Shown: positions 32,293 to 40,344 of the stretch, piece by piece
Position numbering within the stretch: the first letter of the stretch is position 1
Layout of the letters: each line of letters starts with the position of its first letter
Origin: Citricoccus alkalitolerans
GTDB taxonomy: Bacteria > Actinomycetota > Actinomycetes > Actinomycetales > Micrococcaceae
Direction: 5' to 3'
DNA: 64,000 bases
Assembly: GCF_039528175.1 (NCBI RefSeq)
Contig: NZ_BAAALH010000002.1
Coordinates: 1,116,001 to 1,180,000 of the forward strand
Program-made: the position numbers and the translations under genes
Notes under the pieces: model-generated
Databases searched by the model: none
What the model saw: only the letters and a program-made list of their open reading frames with translations
What the model was told of the DNA's origin: nothing

Positions 32293-32408
32293 ATTGGGGA
32301 TGGTCGGCGGGCAACAGGGGGTGACGAGGAGTTTCCCGGCAGCGAATTGGTTGAGGCAGGGCGGGACGCCTGTTGAAACGGACCGCCCCGCGGGAGCAGA
32401 CTGGCCGC

Positions 32409-32693
32409 ATGGCCAAGAAGAATGCATCCAAGGAATCCGACGCCCCGCAGATCAAGGACGAGGAGATGTACGAATCCCTCCGCGAGGACGGGGCCAGCAA
32501 GGAGAAGGCGGCCCGGATCTCGAATGCCGCCGCCCGAGACAGCCGGTCTGAAGTGGGTGAGCGCGGCGGCGAGTCCGGTTCCTATGACGACTGGACCGTC
32601 GAAGAGCTGAAGGACCGCGCCAAGGAGCTGGACCTCTCCGGCTACTCCGATCTCCGCAAGGAAGAACTGATCGACAAGCTGCGCAACCACTAG
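32409..32693 (+). CDS. Small Rho-N/SAP-like protein (DUF7218 type)
   Basis: This is a 94-residue charged protein. The N-terminal half (MAKKNASKES, then EEMYESLREDGASKEKAARISNAAA) is a helical segment typical of DUF7218-like proteins. The C-terminal ~40 residues (YDDWTVEELKDRAKELDLSG, then LRKEELIDKLRNH) form a Rho N-terminal/SAP-type nucleic-acid-binding helix-extended-helix. The ATG at 32409 is internal to a longer ORF whose N terminus has no support. Its stop overlaps that of the convergent topoisomerase gene. It is probably DNA- or RNA-associated, and its position next to end-joining genes may be meaningful. Confidence 0.8.
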   Translation: MAKKNASKESDAPQIKDEEMYESLREDGASKEKAARISNAAARDSRSEVGERGGESGSYDDWTVEELKDRAKELDLSGYSDLRKEELIDKLRNH

Positions 32694-33706
32694 TCACCGC
32701 CGGCGAGCAGCTGCAGCAGCGCCCGGTCCGGATGACGGTCCAGGTCCATCACCCGTCCCCGCTCGAACAGGTCCACCACCCGAGGATCCACGTAGGACTC
32801 CCGGGCCACGGTGGGCGTGTTGTGGAGCAGGTCGGCGGAGGCCTGCACGGCGATCTTCACCGCCTCCGGCCCGCTCACTCCGGCGCGGTGCGAACGGGCG
32901 AGGGATCGCGCCGCGGCCACGGTTCCCTGCCACGTGCGGAAGTCCTTCGCGGTGAACTCCAATCCCGCCAGGTCCGTGAGGTAGTCATTCACATCCGCTG
33001 CCGTCACGCCCTTCCACTCCCGGCGCCGTCCGGACGTGACGGGGTACGCCACCGCCGGTGCGGTGCGCGGGGTAGCCGGGATGCCGCCGAAGAAGTCCGC
33101 CAGGTCAGGATCCTTGACCGTCACGTCCCACTCGCTGCCGGACTTGCCGCGGAACACCAGGTGCACGTGTGGCGCATGGACATCCACGTGCCGGCGCTGC
33201 AGGGTGGTCGCCCCGAAGGCCTCCAGCTGTCCCGTGTGCTCGGAGCCGCCGACCCGCAGGGCCGCCCGGTCCATCAGCCGCACGGCGGCGGCCAGAGTAC
33301 GACGCCGGCCGGCCCCTTCCCTGTTCGCCCTCCCTCGCGCGGTGGTTCCGACCGCACCGGCGGGGCGCAGATCCCGCGTCACCTGACGGCGGAGCGCGGG
33401 CAGGGCCTCGGCGAAGGACAGGGCTCGCTCGTATTTCTCGGCGTCGCGCCGCGCACGCCACTGGGGGTGGTAGAGGTACTGGGTCCTGCCGGCGTCGTCC
33501 ACCCCGGTGGCCTGGATGTGCGCCTGGGCGTCCGCGGCGATCCAGACGTCCGTCCACGCCGGCGGGACGGCCAGACTCCGAAGTCGTTCGAGGATGGTGG
33601 CGTTGGTGATGCGGTGCCCGTTGGCGCCGCGGTAGCTGAACCCCGTGCCGGCGCGATGGCGGGTGTAGCCCCCGGTGCCCGGCGTCGACCTCCGTAGCCG
33701 GACCAC
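32690..33706 (-). CDS. DNA topoisomerase IB (poxvirus type)
   Basis: This is a 338-residue type IB topoisomerase, the short bacterial/poxviral form. Visible are the N-terminal RLRRSTPGTGGYTRHRAGTGF, YLYHPQWRARRDAEKY (~93), a catalytic Arg region ALRVGGSEHT (~160), the Lys-containing HLVFRGKSGSEW (~192), the C-terminal FTAKDFRTWQGT (~258) and the nucleophile Tyr305 in ESYVDPRVVDLF. The GTG start is one base past the Ku stop, so the two genes are translationally coupled. It relaxes supercoils through a 3'-phosphotyrosyl intermediate. Pairing with Ku/LigD is unusual enough to note. Confidence 0.9.
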   Translation of the reverse strand: MVRLRRSTPGTGGYTRHRAGTGFSYRGANGHRITNATILERLRSLAVPPAWTDVWIAADAQAHIQATGVDDAGRTQYLYHPQWRARRDAEKYERALSFAEALPALRRQVTRDLRPAGAVGTTARGRANREGAGRRRTLAAAVRLMDRAALRVGGSEHTGQLEAFGATTLQRRHVDVHAPHVHLVFRGKSGSEWDVTVKDPDLADFFGGIPATPRTAPAVAYPVTSGRRREWKGVTAADVNDYLTDLAGLEFTAKDFRTWQGTVAAARSLARSHRAGVSGPEAVKIAVQASADLLHNTPTVARESYVDPRVVDLFERGRVMDLDRHPDRALLQLLAGGD

Positions 33707-33707
33707 C

Positions 33708-34730
33708 TCAGGCGCTCTTACGGCGGCGGGAGCCGGACTTCTCTCCGGACGCCGCGCCGGACTTCGCCGACTTGGCCGGCTTCTCGCCGGACGAGTCAGA
33801 CTTCTTCGCACCGGTCTTCTTGGTACCGGACGCCTTCGACCGCGACGTCTTCGAACCGGACGTCTTCGACCGCGACGTCTTCGAACCGGACGTGGACCCG
33901 GCCCCCTTCGCGGCGGTTCTCCGGCCGCCGCGCTTCTTGTCCAGAGAAGACTTCAGGGCCTGCATCAGGTCGATGACCTCGGCGTCCTCGCCGGTGTCCC
34001 CGCCGTCCGACGCGTCCCCGCGCTCGCCGAACGTGGCCTCGGTGTCCAGGGCCTCGCCCTGCTCGAGCTTCGCGTCGATGAGCTGGCGAAGCTCGACCTG
34101 GTAGGTGTCCACGAACTCCTCCGGCGTGAAGTCGGAGGCGAACTGGTCCACCAGGGCCGCCGCCAGCTTCTTCTCCTTGGCCCCGATCTTGGCGCGGGAC
34201 CGAGCGGCAGGGAAGTCAACCTCGCGGAGCTCGTCCGCCCAGCGCATGGACTGCAGCACCAGGATCCGGTCCTGGACCCGCAACACACCCAGGCGCGTCT
34301 TCTGCCGCAGGGAGAACGTCACCACGGCAGTGCGATCGGTGTCCTCCAAGGCCTGACGTAGCAACAGGTAGGACTTGGGGGACTTGCCTTGGGGCTCCAG
34401 GAAATAGCTCTTGCCGAGTGTGATGGGGTCGATCTGGTCCGACGGGACGAACTGCACCACCTCGATCTCGTCGTTCTGCGCCTCCGGCAGGGACTCGAAG
34501 TCCTCGTCCGTCAGCACGACCGTCTGCTCACCGTCCTCATAGGCCTTGTCGATGTGCTCATAGTCGACCTTCTTCCCGCACACCTCGCATCGTCGCTGAT
34601 AGCGGATCCGTCCGCCATCGGCATCGTGGACCTGGTGCAGGGCGACGTCATGTCCCTTCGTCGCCGAGTACGCCTTGACAGGGACGTTCACCAGTCCGAA
34701 GGTAATAGATCCAGACCAAACGGCTCGCAT
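33708..34730 (-). CDS. ku: Ku protein, NHEJ DNA end-binding
   Basis: This 340-residue bacterial Ku forms the homodimeric ring that holds double-strand ends and recruits LigD. It begins MRAVWSGSITFGLVNVPVK and has the zinc-hook-like CEVCGK (~45), the core beta-barrel (LEPQGKSPKSYLLLRQAL, ~110) and the helical arm to ~255. The last ~85 residues are a Lys/Ser/Thr-rich tail containing a tandem SGSKTSRSKT repeat (30-bp DNA repeat). Such basic tails increase DNA binding in actinobacterial Ku. TAGGCT ends seven bases before the ATG, suggesting leaderless translation. It is divergent from ligD over 44 bp. Confidence 0.96.
   Translation of the reverse strand: MRAVWSGSITFGLVNVPVKAYSATKGHDVALHQVHDADGGRIRYQRRCEVCGKKVDYEHIDKAYEDGEQTVVLTDEDFESLPEAQNDEIEVVQFVPSDQIDPITLGKSYFLEPQGKSPKSYLLLRQALEDTDRTAVVTFSLRQKTRLGVLRVQDRILVLQSMRWADELREVDFPAARSRAKIGAKEKKLAAALVDQFASDFTPEEFVDTYQVELRQLIDAKLEQGEALDTEATFGERGDASDGGDTGEDAEVIDLMQALKSSLDKKRGGRRTAAKGAGSTSGSKTSRSKTSGSKTSRSKASGTKKTGAKKSDSSGEKPAKSAKSGAASGEKSGSRRRKSA
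33834..33893. repeat. Two perfect 30-bp tandem repeats in the Ku tail
   Basis: Units at 33834-33863 and 33864-33893 are identical and each encodes ten residues (SGSKTSRSKT register) of the basic Ku C-terminal tail. The length is a multiple of three, so copy-number change would stay in frame. Confidence 0.95.
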
Positions 34731-34774
34731 GGTGGCCAGCCTAGGCCCCGATCGACCGTTGCGGGAGGGTTCAC

Positions 34775-37378
34775 ATGGCACGATCTGCGCGGCAGACCTA
34801 CACCGTCGGGGAACACCAGCTCTCCGTCTCCAGCCTCGACAAGGTTCTCTACCCTGCCACCAGCACCACCAAGGCTGAAGTCATGCAGTACTTCCTGGCG
34901 GTGGCGGACGTGCTCATACCGCAGGTGGCCCAGCGCCCGGTCACCCGCAAGCGGTGGGTGGACGGCGTGGGCACGGCGGAGAAGCCCGGCCAGGTGTTCT
35001 TCCGCAAGGACCTCGAGGACTCGGCGCCATCCTGGATCCCGACCGGCAGGATCGCGCACTCCGACCACACCAACACCTATCCGCTGGCCAATGAGCCGGC
35101 TGTACTGGCCTGGTTCGCCCAGGTCGCCGCACTGGAGCTGCACACTCCCCAGTGGCGTTTCGGGAGGAACGGACAGCCGCGCAACCCGGACCGCCTGGTG
35201 CTGGACCTGGATCCGGGGGAGGGAGTGGCCCTGGCCGACTGCGCCGAGGTGGCGCGCTGGTGCCGGGACATCCTGGCGGACATGGGCATGGAGTCGTTCC
35301 CGGTGACCTCGGGGTCCAAGGGAATCCACCTCTATGCGGCGCTGGACGGTCAGCACAACGCGGATGCCATCAGCGCGGTGGCCCATGAGCTGGCCAAGGC
35401 GCTGGAGGCAGATCATCCGGACGAGGTCATCTCCAGCATGCGCAAGGCCAGCCGCACCGGCAAGGTGTTCGTGGACTGGAGTCAGAACAACGGGTCCAAG
35501 ACCACCGTGGCTCCCTACTCACTGCGCGGGCGGGACCGTCCCTGGGTGGCCGCGCCGCGCACCTGGGCGGAACTGGATGACCCGGACCTCAAGCACCTGG
35601 AGCTCGGGGAGGTTCTGGAGCGGGTGGCCGACGGTCAGGACCCGCTGGCACCCCTCGGCTGGGTGCCGGATGGCGCCGGCGCCAGCACCAGCGTTGGCGC
35701 GGCGAATGACCGCCTCGAGAAGTACCGGTCCATGCGGGATGCGACCAAGACAGCTGAGCCGGTGCCGGAGGGAGCGCCGGTGGAACGGCAGTTCGGTGAA
35801 GGCGAGAGGCCGACCTTCGTCATCCAGGAACATCACGCCCGCCGACTGCACTGGGACTTCCGCCTCGAGCACTCCGGGGTGCTGGTGTCCTGGGCTGTGC
35901 CCAAGGGACCGCCCCTAGACGCCGAGACCAACCGGCTGGCCGTCCAGACCGAGGACCACCCCCTGGAGTACGGCACCTTCGAGGGCACCATCGCGAAGGG
36001 GGAGTATGGCGCCGGGGAGGTCACCATCTGGGACGCCGGGACCATCGAGATCGAGAAGTGGCGGGAGGGCAAGGAGGTCATCGCCGTGCTGTCCGGGCGG
36101 CCGGACGGCGGACTCGGCGGGGTACCGCGGCGCTACGCCCTGATCAACGCCCCCGGCATGGGCGGGGAGGACAACTGGCTGCTCCACCTCATGCAAGACC
36201 AGCCGGAGGGGCACACCACGAAACGCGCCCCGAAACCCACGGAAGAACGTGAAAGGCCCACCGCCCAACCTGCCGAGAGACCCACCGCCAAACCTGCCGC
36301 GATGGGTTCGCAGGACACCGCGTTCACGGTGGCAGACCTGCCCGCGCCGATGCTGGCAACCTCCGGTCGGCCAGCCGACCTGGCCGCGGATGACGACTGG
36401 GCCTACGAGATGAAGTGGGACGGCTACCGCCTCTTGGCCGGGGTCTCACCCGGGCAGGTCGTTGTGGCCAGCCGTAACGGCAAGGACCTGACGTCCGACT
36501 ATCCGGCCCTCCAGGAACTCACCGGGCTGCTCACCGGCGAGGCGGAGGAGTGCGGTGGTGCGGTGCTCGACGGGGAGCTGGTGGCACTGGACGGCCAGGG
36601 CCGGCCGGACTTCGGACTGCTCCAGGAGGTCAGCGGCCGCACCAGCCGGGGAACGCGGCGTCGGACCGGCCGGTCCGCCCGGACTGGTCAGTCCGCCGGG
36701 TCCGAGGCCGATTCGGAGGCCGAGTTGCGGTATCTGGTGTTCGACATCCTCCAGCTGGGGCCGCCAGGCGCCTCGGGGCGGCAGGCCCGCTCCCTCATGC
36801 GCACTCCCTATGGTGAGCGTCGAGAGGTGCTGGAGGCCGGCGTCGGGAACGGGGACGTGGTGTCCGTGCCTCCGGGATACCGCGGGACGCTTGCCCGGGC
36901 CCAGCAGGCCAGCCGCGATCTCGGGCTCGAGGGCGTGGTCGCCAAGAGGACGGACTCCCTGTACCTGCCGGGGCGGCGCGGTTCAGCGTGGATCAAGCTG
37001 AAGCTGCAACTGCACCAGGAGGTCGTGGTCATCGGGGCCCGTGAGGGCAAGGGTGGCCGGTCGGGCGGGATCGGCTCCCTGCTGGTGGCCGTCCCGGACG
37101 AAGTAGGGGAGCTGCGGTACGCCGGGCGAGTGGGTACCGGTTTCTCGGCGACCCAGCTGGCGGAGACCGAATCCCGGTTGCGGCGCCTGCGCCGTAAGAC
37201 CCCGCCGGTCCCGGACGTGCCCACCGAGGACCGTTCCGATGCCTGGTGGGTCACCCCGTCCCTGGTCGGCGAGGTGTCCCTGGCCGGCCGGACCCGTTCC
37301 GGCCGCGTTCGCCAGGCCTCGTGGCGGGGCTGGCGTGAGGACAAGTCCCCTGATGAGGTGCGCTGGGAGATCACATGA
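34775..37378 (+). CDS. ligD: ATP-dependent DNA ligase LigD (polymerase-phosphoesterase-ligase)
   Basis: The 867-residue protein has three domains in order. The primase-polymerase domain (~10-290) carries the metal-binding LDLDPGEG (~146) and VDWSQNNGSKT (~232). The 3'-phosphoesterase domain (~345-480) carries EHHARRLHWDFRLE and KGEYGAGEVTIWD. The ATP-dependent ligase domain (~525-865) has its nucleophile Lys547 in YEMKWDGYR, then LDGELVAL and the C-terminal OB part with AWIKLKLQ (~740). A Lys/Thr/Pro-rich linker sits at ~485-515. It fills, trims and seals broken ends with Ku. GGGAGG precedes the ATG; the stop overlaps the next gene (ATGA). Confidence 0.97.
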   Translation: MARSARQTYTVGEHQLSVSSLDKVLYPATSTTKAEVMQYFLAVADVLIPQVAQRPVTRKRWVDGVGTAEKPGQVFFRKDLEDSAPSWIPTGRIAHSDHTNTYPLANEPAVLAWFAQVAALELHTPQWRFGRNGQPRNPDRLVLDLDPGEGVALADCAEVARWCRDILADMGMESFPVTSGSKGIHLYAALDGQHNADAISAVAHELAKALEADHPDEVISSMRKASRTGKVFVDWSQNNGSKTTVAPYSLRGRDRPWVAAPRTWAELDDPDLKHLELGEVLERVADGQDPLAPLGWVPDGAGASTSVGAANDRLEKYRSMRDATKTAEPVPEGAPVERQFGEGERPTFVIQEHHARRLHWDFRLEHSGVLVSWAVPKGPPLDAETNRLAVQTEDHPLEYGTFEGTIAKGEYGAGEVTIWDAGTIEIEKWREGKEVIAVLSGRPDGGLGGVPRRYALINAPGMGGEDNWLLHLMQDQPEGHTTKRAPKPTEERERPTAQPAERPTAKPAAMGSQDTAFTVADLPAPMLATSGRPADLAADDDWAYEMKWDGYRLLAGVSPGQVVVASRNGKDLTSDYPALQELTGLLTGEAEECGGAVLDGELVALDGQGRPDFGLLQEVSGRTSRGTRRRTGRSARTGQSAGSEADSEAELRYLVFDILQLGPPGASGRQARSLMRTPYGERREVLEAGVGNGDVVSVPPGYRGTLARAQQASRDLGLEGVVAKRTDSLYLPGRRGSAWIKLKLQLHQEVVVIGAREGKGGRSGGIGSLLVAVPDEVGELRYAGRVGTGFSATQLAETESRLRRLRRKTPPVPDVPTEDRSDAWWVTPSLVGEVSLAGRTRSGRVRQASWRGWREDKSPDEVRWEIT

Positions 37379-38049
37379 CGCGGGGCGAAGACCGCCGCGC
37401 CAGGTCCGGCGAGGGCGCGGGTTCCGGTGAGAGTCCGACGGCCGGATCTGGCGCGGAGACGGGCGAGACGGCACTGCGGCATGAGACACCCTCCGAGAAG
37501 GCGGACCGCAACTGGAACGACCTGCTCCAGGAACTGCGGGTGATGCAGACCGGCACGCAGATCGTCACCGCGTTCCTCATCACCCTGCCGTTCCAGGCCC
37601 GGTTCGACGACCTTGCCGGCGACCTGATCGGTTGGTACCTGGTCCTCCTCGTGGCCGCCGTCCTGTTGACGGCGCTGATGCTGCTGCCCGTCGTGATCCA
37701 CCGGCGTTTCTTCGGTCAGCACATCAAGGCCCGCACCGTGGCGCTGGGGGATCGGTTGGTGAGGGTCTGTCTGGCGGGCATGGGGGTGCTGCTGGCCGGT
37801 TGTGTCGCGTTCATCGCCCACGCCCTCGTGGGTCCAGAGGTCGCCTGGTGGGTCGCCGGGGCCACCGCGGTCGTCATCGCGGTGCTGATGGGCGTGCTGC
37901 CGTCGCTGCTGCGCCCCGGGCCGCGGGCGGGTTCACGCCCACAGTCGCACACGGGGTCACTTCACCGGTCCGGCCCCCGGACATCAGTTGGGGAATCTAC
38001 AGGTCACAGGAGCCTCGGGAAGCCCACAGAATCCCCAACTGATTCCTAA
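37375..38049 (+). CDS. DUF6328 family membrane protein with repeat-derived C terminus
   Basis: This is a 224-residue protein. A charged N terminus (~1-45) is followed by NWNDLLQELRVMQTGTQIVTAFLITLPFQARF (~48-79), the DUF6328 signature, then four membrane segments (~57-72, 88-108, 134-154, 157-177) and a basic tail. It overlaps ligD by four bases, so it is co-translated. The last ~20 codons (from 204) lie entirely inside a 59-bp inverted-repeat element (37984-38042) that also occurs around the DUF559 gene at 58 kb. The present C terminus therefore arose by element insertion. Function unknown. Confidence 0.82.
   Translation: MTRGEDRRARSGEGAGSGESPTAGSGAETGETALRHETPSEKADRNWNDLLQELRVMQTGTQIVTAFLITLPFQARFDDLAGDLIGWYLVLLVAAVLLTALMLLPVVIHRRFFGQHIKARTVALGDRLVRVCLAGMGVLLAGCVAFIAHALVGPEVAWWVAGATAVVIAVLMGVLPSLLRPGPRAGSRPQSHTGSLHRSGPRTSVGESTGHRSLGKPTESPTDS
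37984..38042 (+). repeat. 59-bp inverted-repeat element, copy 1
   Basis: The ends TCAGTTGGGGAATCT (37984-37998) and AGAATCCCCAACTGA (38028-38042) are inverted repeats with one mismatch. Total length is 59 bp, the same as copies at 58385 and 59560. It forms the final codons of the DUF6328 gene. Confidence 0.88.
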
Positions 38050-38066
38050 CCGGGTCGCGTGCGTGC

Positions 38067-39446
38067 TCAGCCGGTGACGTACCGGTCGGTGACCGCCAGG
38101 GCCTGGTCCAAGATGTCCAGTCCCTGGCGCACCACCTCGTCCGGGGCGTTCAGTGGCGGGGCAACGTGGATGCGGTTCATGTTCTGGAACGGCAGCAGTC
38201 CGAGCTTCTTGCACTCGGCCACGAGCTCGTTCATCTCGGGGGAGGACCCGCCATAGGCGGCCATGGGTTCCTTGGTCTCCCGGTTCTTCACCAGCTCCAC
38301 GGCCCAGAAGGCGCCCAGGCCACGGACGTCTCCCACGGAGGGGTGCGCCTCGAAGATCTCCCGCAGGCGCGGTCCGATGATCTCCTCACCCAGCCGGGCC
38401 GCGTTGGTCACCATGCCCTCGTCCTGCATCGCGTTCAACGTGGCCACGGCCGCGGCACAGGCCAGCGGGTGGCCTGAGTAGGTCAGCCCGCCCGGGTAGG
38501 GAGTCTCGGCGAACGTCTCGTAGACCGCGCACGAGATCGCCACGCCGCCCAGCGGCACGTAACCGGAGTTCACTCCCTTGGCGAAGGTCAGCAGGTCCGG
38601 CTCCACACCCCAGTGGTTGACCGCGAACCACTCGCCGGTGCGGCCGAAGCCCACCATGACCTCGTCAGCGATGAACAGGATGCCGTGCTTCCGGGTCAGC
38701 TCCCGCACTCCCTGCAGATATCCCGCCGGGGGCACGTAGATGCCCGCCGTGCCGGGGACGGATTCCAGGATCACCGCGGCGATCGACTGCGGCCCTTCGA
38801 GCAGGATGGTCTGCTCCAGATGAGCCAGCGCGCGCTCGGACTCCTCCTCCTCGGTGGTCGAGTGGAAATAGCTGCGGTACGGATAGGCGGGCATGAAATG
38901 GGCGACGCCGGCCGTCGCCTTGTCGACGGGATTCCGCCGGGGGTCTGCGGTCAGGGCGAAGGCCAGGTCCGTGCCCCCGTGGTACGCGCGGTAGGCGGAC
39001 AGCACCTTGGGCCGGCCCGTGTGGACCCGGGCCATCCGGACGGCGTGCTCCACGGCGTCCGCGCCGGCGTTCGTGAAGAACACGTGGTCCAGGTCCCCGG
39101 GTGTCAGGTCCGCCACGAGCCGGGCTGCCTCGGAACGGGCGGCGTTGACGTGGGCGGGGTTGATCGTGGCGATGTCCGCGGCCTGCTCCTGAATGGCGGC
39201 CACGACCCTCGGGTGTGAGTGGCCGATGTTCGTGTTGATCAGCTGGCAGGAGAAGTCGATGAGGCGGTGGCCCTGCCCGTCCCAGACATAGGGGCCCTCC
39301 GTCTTGACGACCGTCATCGGTGTGATGGTCCGCTGGGCGCTCCACGAATGGAACACGTGCTCGCGGTCGACGTCGTAGGCCTTGCGGCCGGCGGCCAGCA
39401 GGTCCTCACTGATAGACGGGTCAGGGGACACGGGCTGAATGGTCAT
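38067..39446 (-). CDS. Class III pyridoxal-phosphate aminotransferase
   Basis: This is a 459-residue omega-aminotransferase (aspartate aminotransferase superfamily, fold type I). Visible are the cofactor-binding FTNAGADAVEHAVRMAR (~122), the aromatic YRAYHGGT (~151), the PLP-Asp in LFIADEVMVGFGRTG (~250) and the Schiff-base Lys in LTFAKGVNSGYVPLGG (~283). The ATG at 39446 follows GAGGAGAG; the longer ORF to 39800 is spurious. Likely donors/acceptors are omega-amino acids or polyamines with pyruvate. It is divergent from a MarR regulator across a region with four 10-bp direct repeats, so it is probably MarR-controlled. Confidence 0.93.
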   Translation of the reverse strand: MTIQPVSPDPSISEDLLAAGRKAYDVDREHVFHSWSAQRTITPMTVVKTEGPYVWDGQGHRLIDFSCQLINTNIGHSHPRVVAAIQEQAADIATINPAHVNAARSEAARLVADLTPGDLDHVFFTNAGADAVEHAVRMARVHTGRPKVLSAYRAYHGGTDLAFALTADPRRNPVDKATAGVAHFMPAYPYRSYFHSTTEEEESERALAHLEQTILLEGPQSIAAVILESVPGTAGIYVPPAGYLQGVRELTRKHGILFIADEVMVGFGRTGEWFAVNHWGVEPDLLTFAKGVNSGYVPLGGVAISCAVYETFAETPYPGGLTYSGHPLACAAAVATLNAMQDEGMVTNAARLGEEIIGPRLREIFEAHPSVGDVRGLGAFWAVELVKNRETKEPMAAYGGSSPEMNELVAECKKLGLLPFQNMNRIHVAPPLNAPDEVVRQGLDILDQALAVTDRYVTG

Positions 39447-39560
39447 CGACTCTCCTCGTTCTGGCCGGGGGGCATCGTGGTGCCTCCATCGTGATGTGTC
39501 AGGGGACGCTCCTGTACACCAGCATGCCTGATGCACCGTGGCGGCGGGCGTGTGCGGGCC

Positions 39561-39600
39561 AATGCGAACGAATGCGAACGAGTGCGAACAGGTGTGAACA
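39561..39600. repeat. Four 10-bp direct repeats between aminotransferase and MarR genes
   Basis: AATGCGAACG, AATGCGAACG, AGTGCGAACA and GGTGTGAACA follow without spacing. A 10-bp period places each unit on nearly the same helical face, as in iteron-type regulator sites. Confidence 0.7.
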
Positions 39601-39665
39601 GGGATATCCGGTTCACGTGGCGTGATGCGCGCCGGGCCCGGCCAGCGGAATGGGACCATGGCACC

Positions 39666-40235
39666 ATGGACCCCGTGAGAGATTCTGTTCAGGTAGATCA
39701 GGACGCGGAGTCCTCCGCGGAGACCGGCCTCCACGGCGTCCGCTGGCTGTCCGCCGCGGAACGCCGGGCATGGCTGACCCTCGTGGCCACCCACATGCAA
39801 CTCATGCCCACCCTGGAGGCAGACCTTCAGATGGAGGGTACCGTCAGCTTCTTCGAGTACCAGGTGCTGGCCATGCTCTCGGAGAGCAGTGAGGCACTGC
39901 CGATGAGCGAACTCGCCGCGCGCACGAACTCCTCCCTGTCACGGCTGTCCCATGTGGCTCGCAAGCTCGAGAGCCGTGGCCTGATGCGGCGCAGCCCCTC
40001 GAGCGAGGATGCCCGCGTCACCATGGCCGTCATCACGGACGAGGGGATGGCTGAGATCGTCCGCCTGGCCCCCCACCACGTGGCCAGCGTGCGCGCGCGC
40101 TTGCTGGACAGCCTGGATGACCGTGACCTGGCCGATCTGGGGCGGATCGGCTCCAAGATCCTCGCGCATCTGGACCCGGAGCACTGGGTCTTCCGGGATC
40201 CGGCCCTGGCGAACGACAAGCCTCGGTCCGCCTGA
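39666..40235 (+). CDS. MarR family transcriptional regulator
   Basis: This 189-residue winged-helix protein has the family core at ~60-150: FFEYQVLAMLSESSEALPMSELA, then NSSLSRLSHVARKLESRGLM (recognition helix) and the wing SPSSEDARVTMAVITDEG. A helical C terminus for dimerisation follows. The ATG at 39666 directly precedes MDPVRDS; upstream in-frame sequence would run through the 10-bp repeats and is rejected. It probably represses the divergent aminotransferase gene and itself. Ligands of the family are mostly phenolic or amphipathic compounds. Confidence 0.88.
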   Translation: MDPVRDSVQVDQDAESSAETGLHGVRWLSAAERRAWLTLVATHMQLMPTLEADLQMEGTVSFFEYQVLAMLSESSEALPMSELAARTNSSLSRLSHVARKLESRGLMRRSPSSEDARVTMAVITDEGMAEIVRLAPHHVASVRARLLDSLDDRDLADLGRIGSKILAHLDPEHWVFRDPALANDKPRSA

Positions 40236-40309
40236 TTGCCTCGATGAGGCCGATTGGCTCGAGGTGGCTGACCAGTGCCGGCCCGGTCGGCCGGCGTCAA
40301 CCGTCCGGT

Positions 40310-40338
40310 TTGAACGATGCCGGACTGTGCCCTAAGAT
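40310..40338 (+). promoter_or_regulatory. Strong promoter of the rpmB-rpmG-rpsN operon
   Basis: TTGAAC (40310-40315) and TAAGAT (40333-40338) are spaced by exactly 17 bp. The expected start near 40345 leaves an unusually long leader of about 310 nt. Confidence 0.75.
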
Positions 40339-40344
40339 GGAACG

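Noticed and set aside
31316..32376. His/Gly/Asp-rich plus-strand frame over the NRAMP gene
   Set aside because: Antisense shadow of a convincing membrane protein gene; the repetitive acidic composition is typical of antisense to hydrophobic segments.
39561..39600. SOS (LexA) box reading of the GCGAAC repeats
   Set aside because: LexA sites are inverted CGAAC/GTTCG pairs; here all units are in the same orientation.
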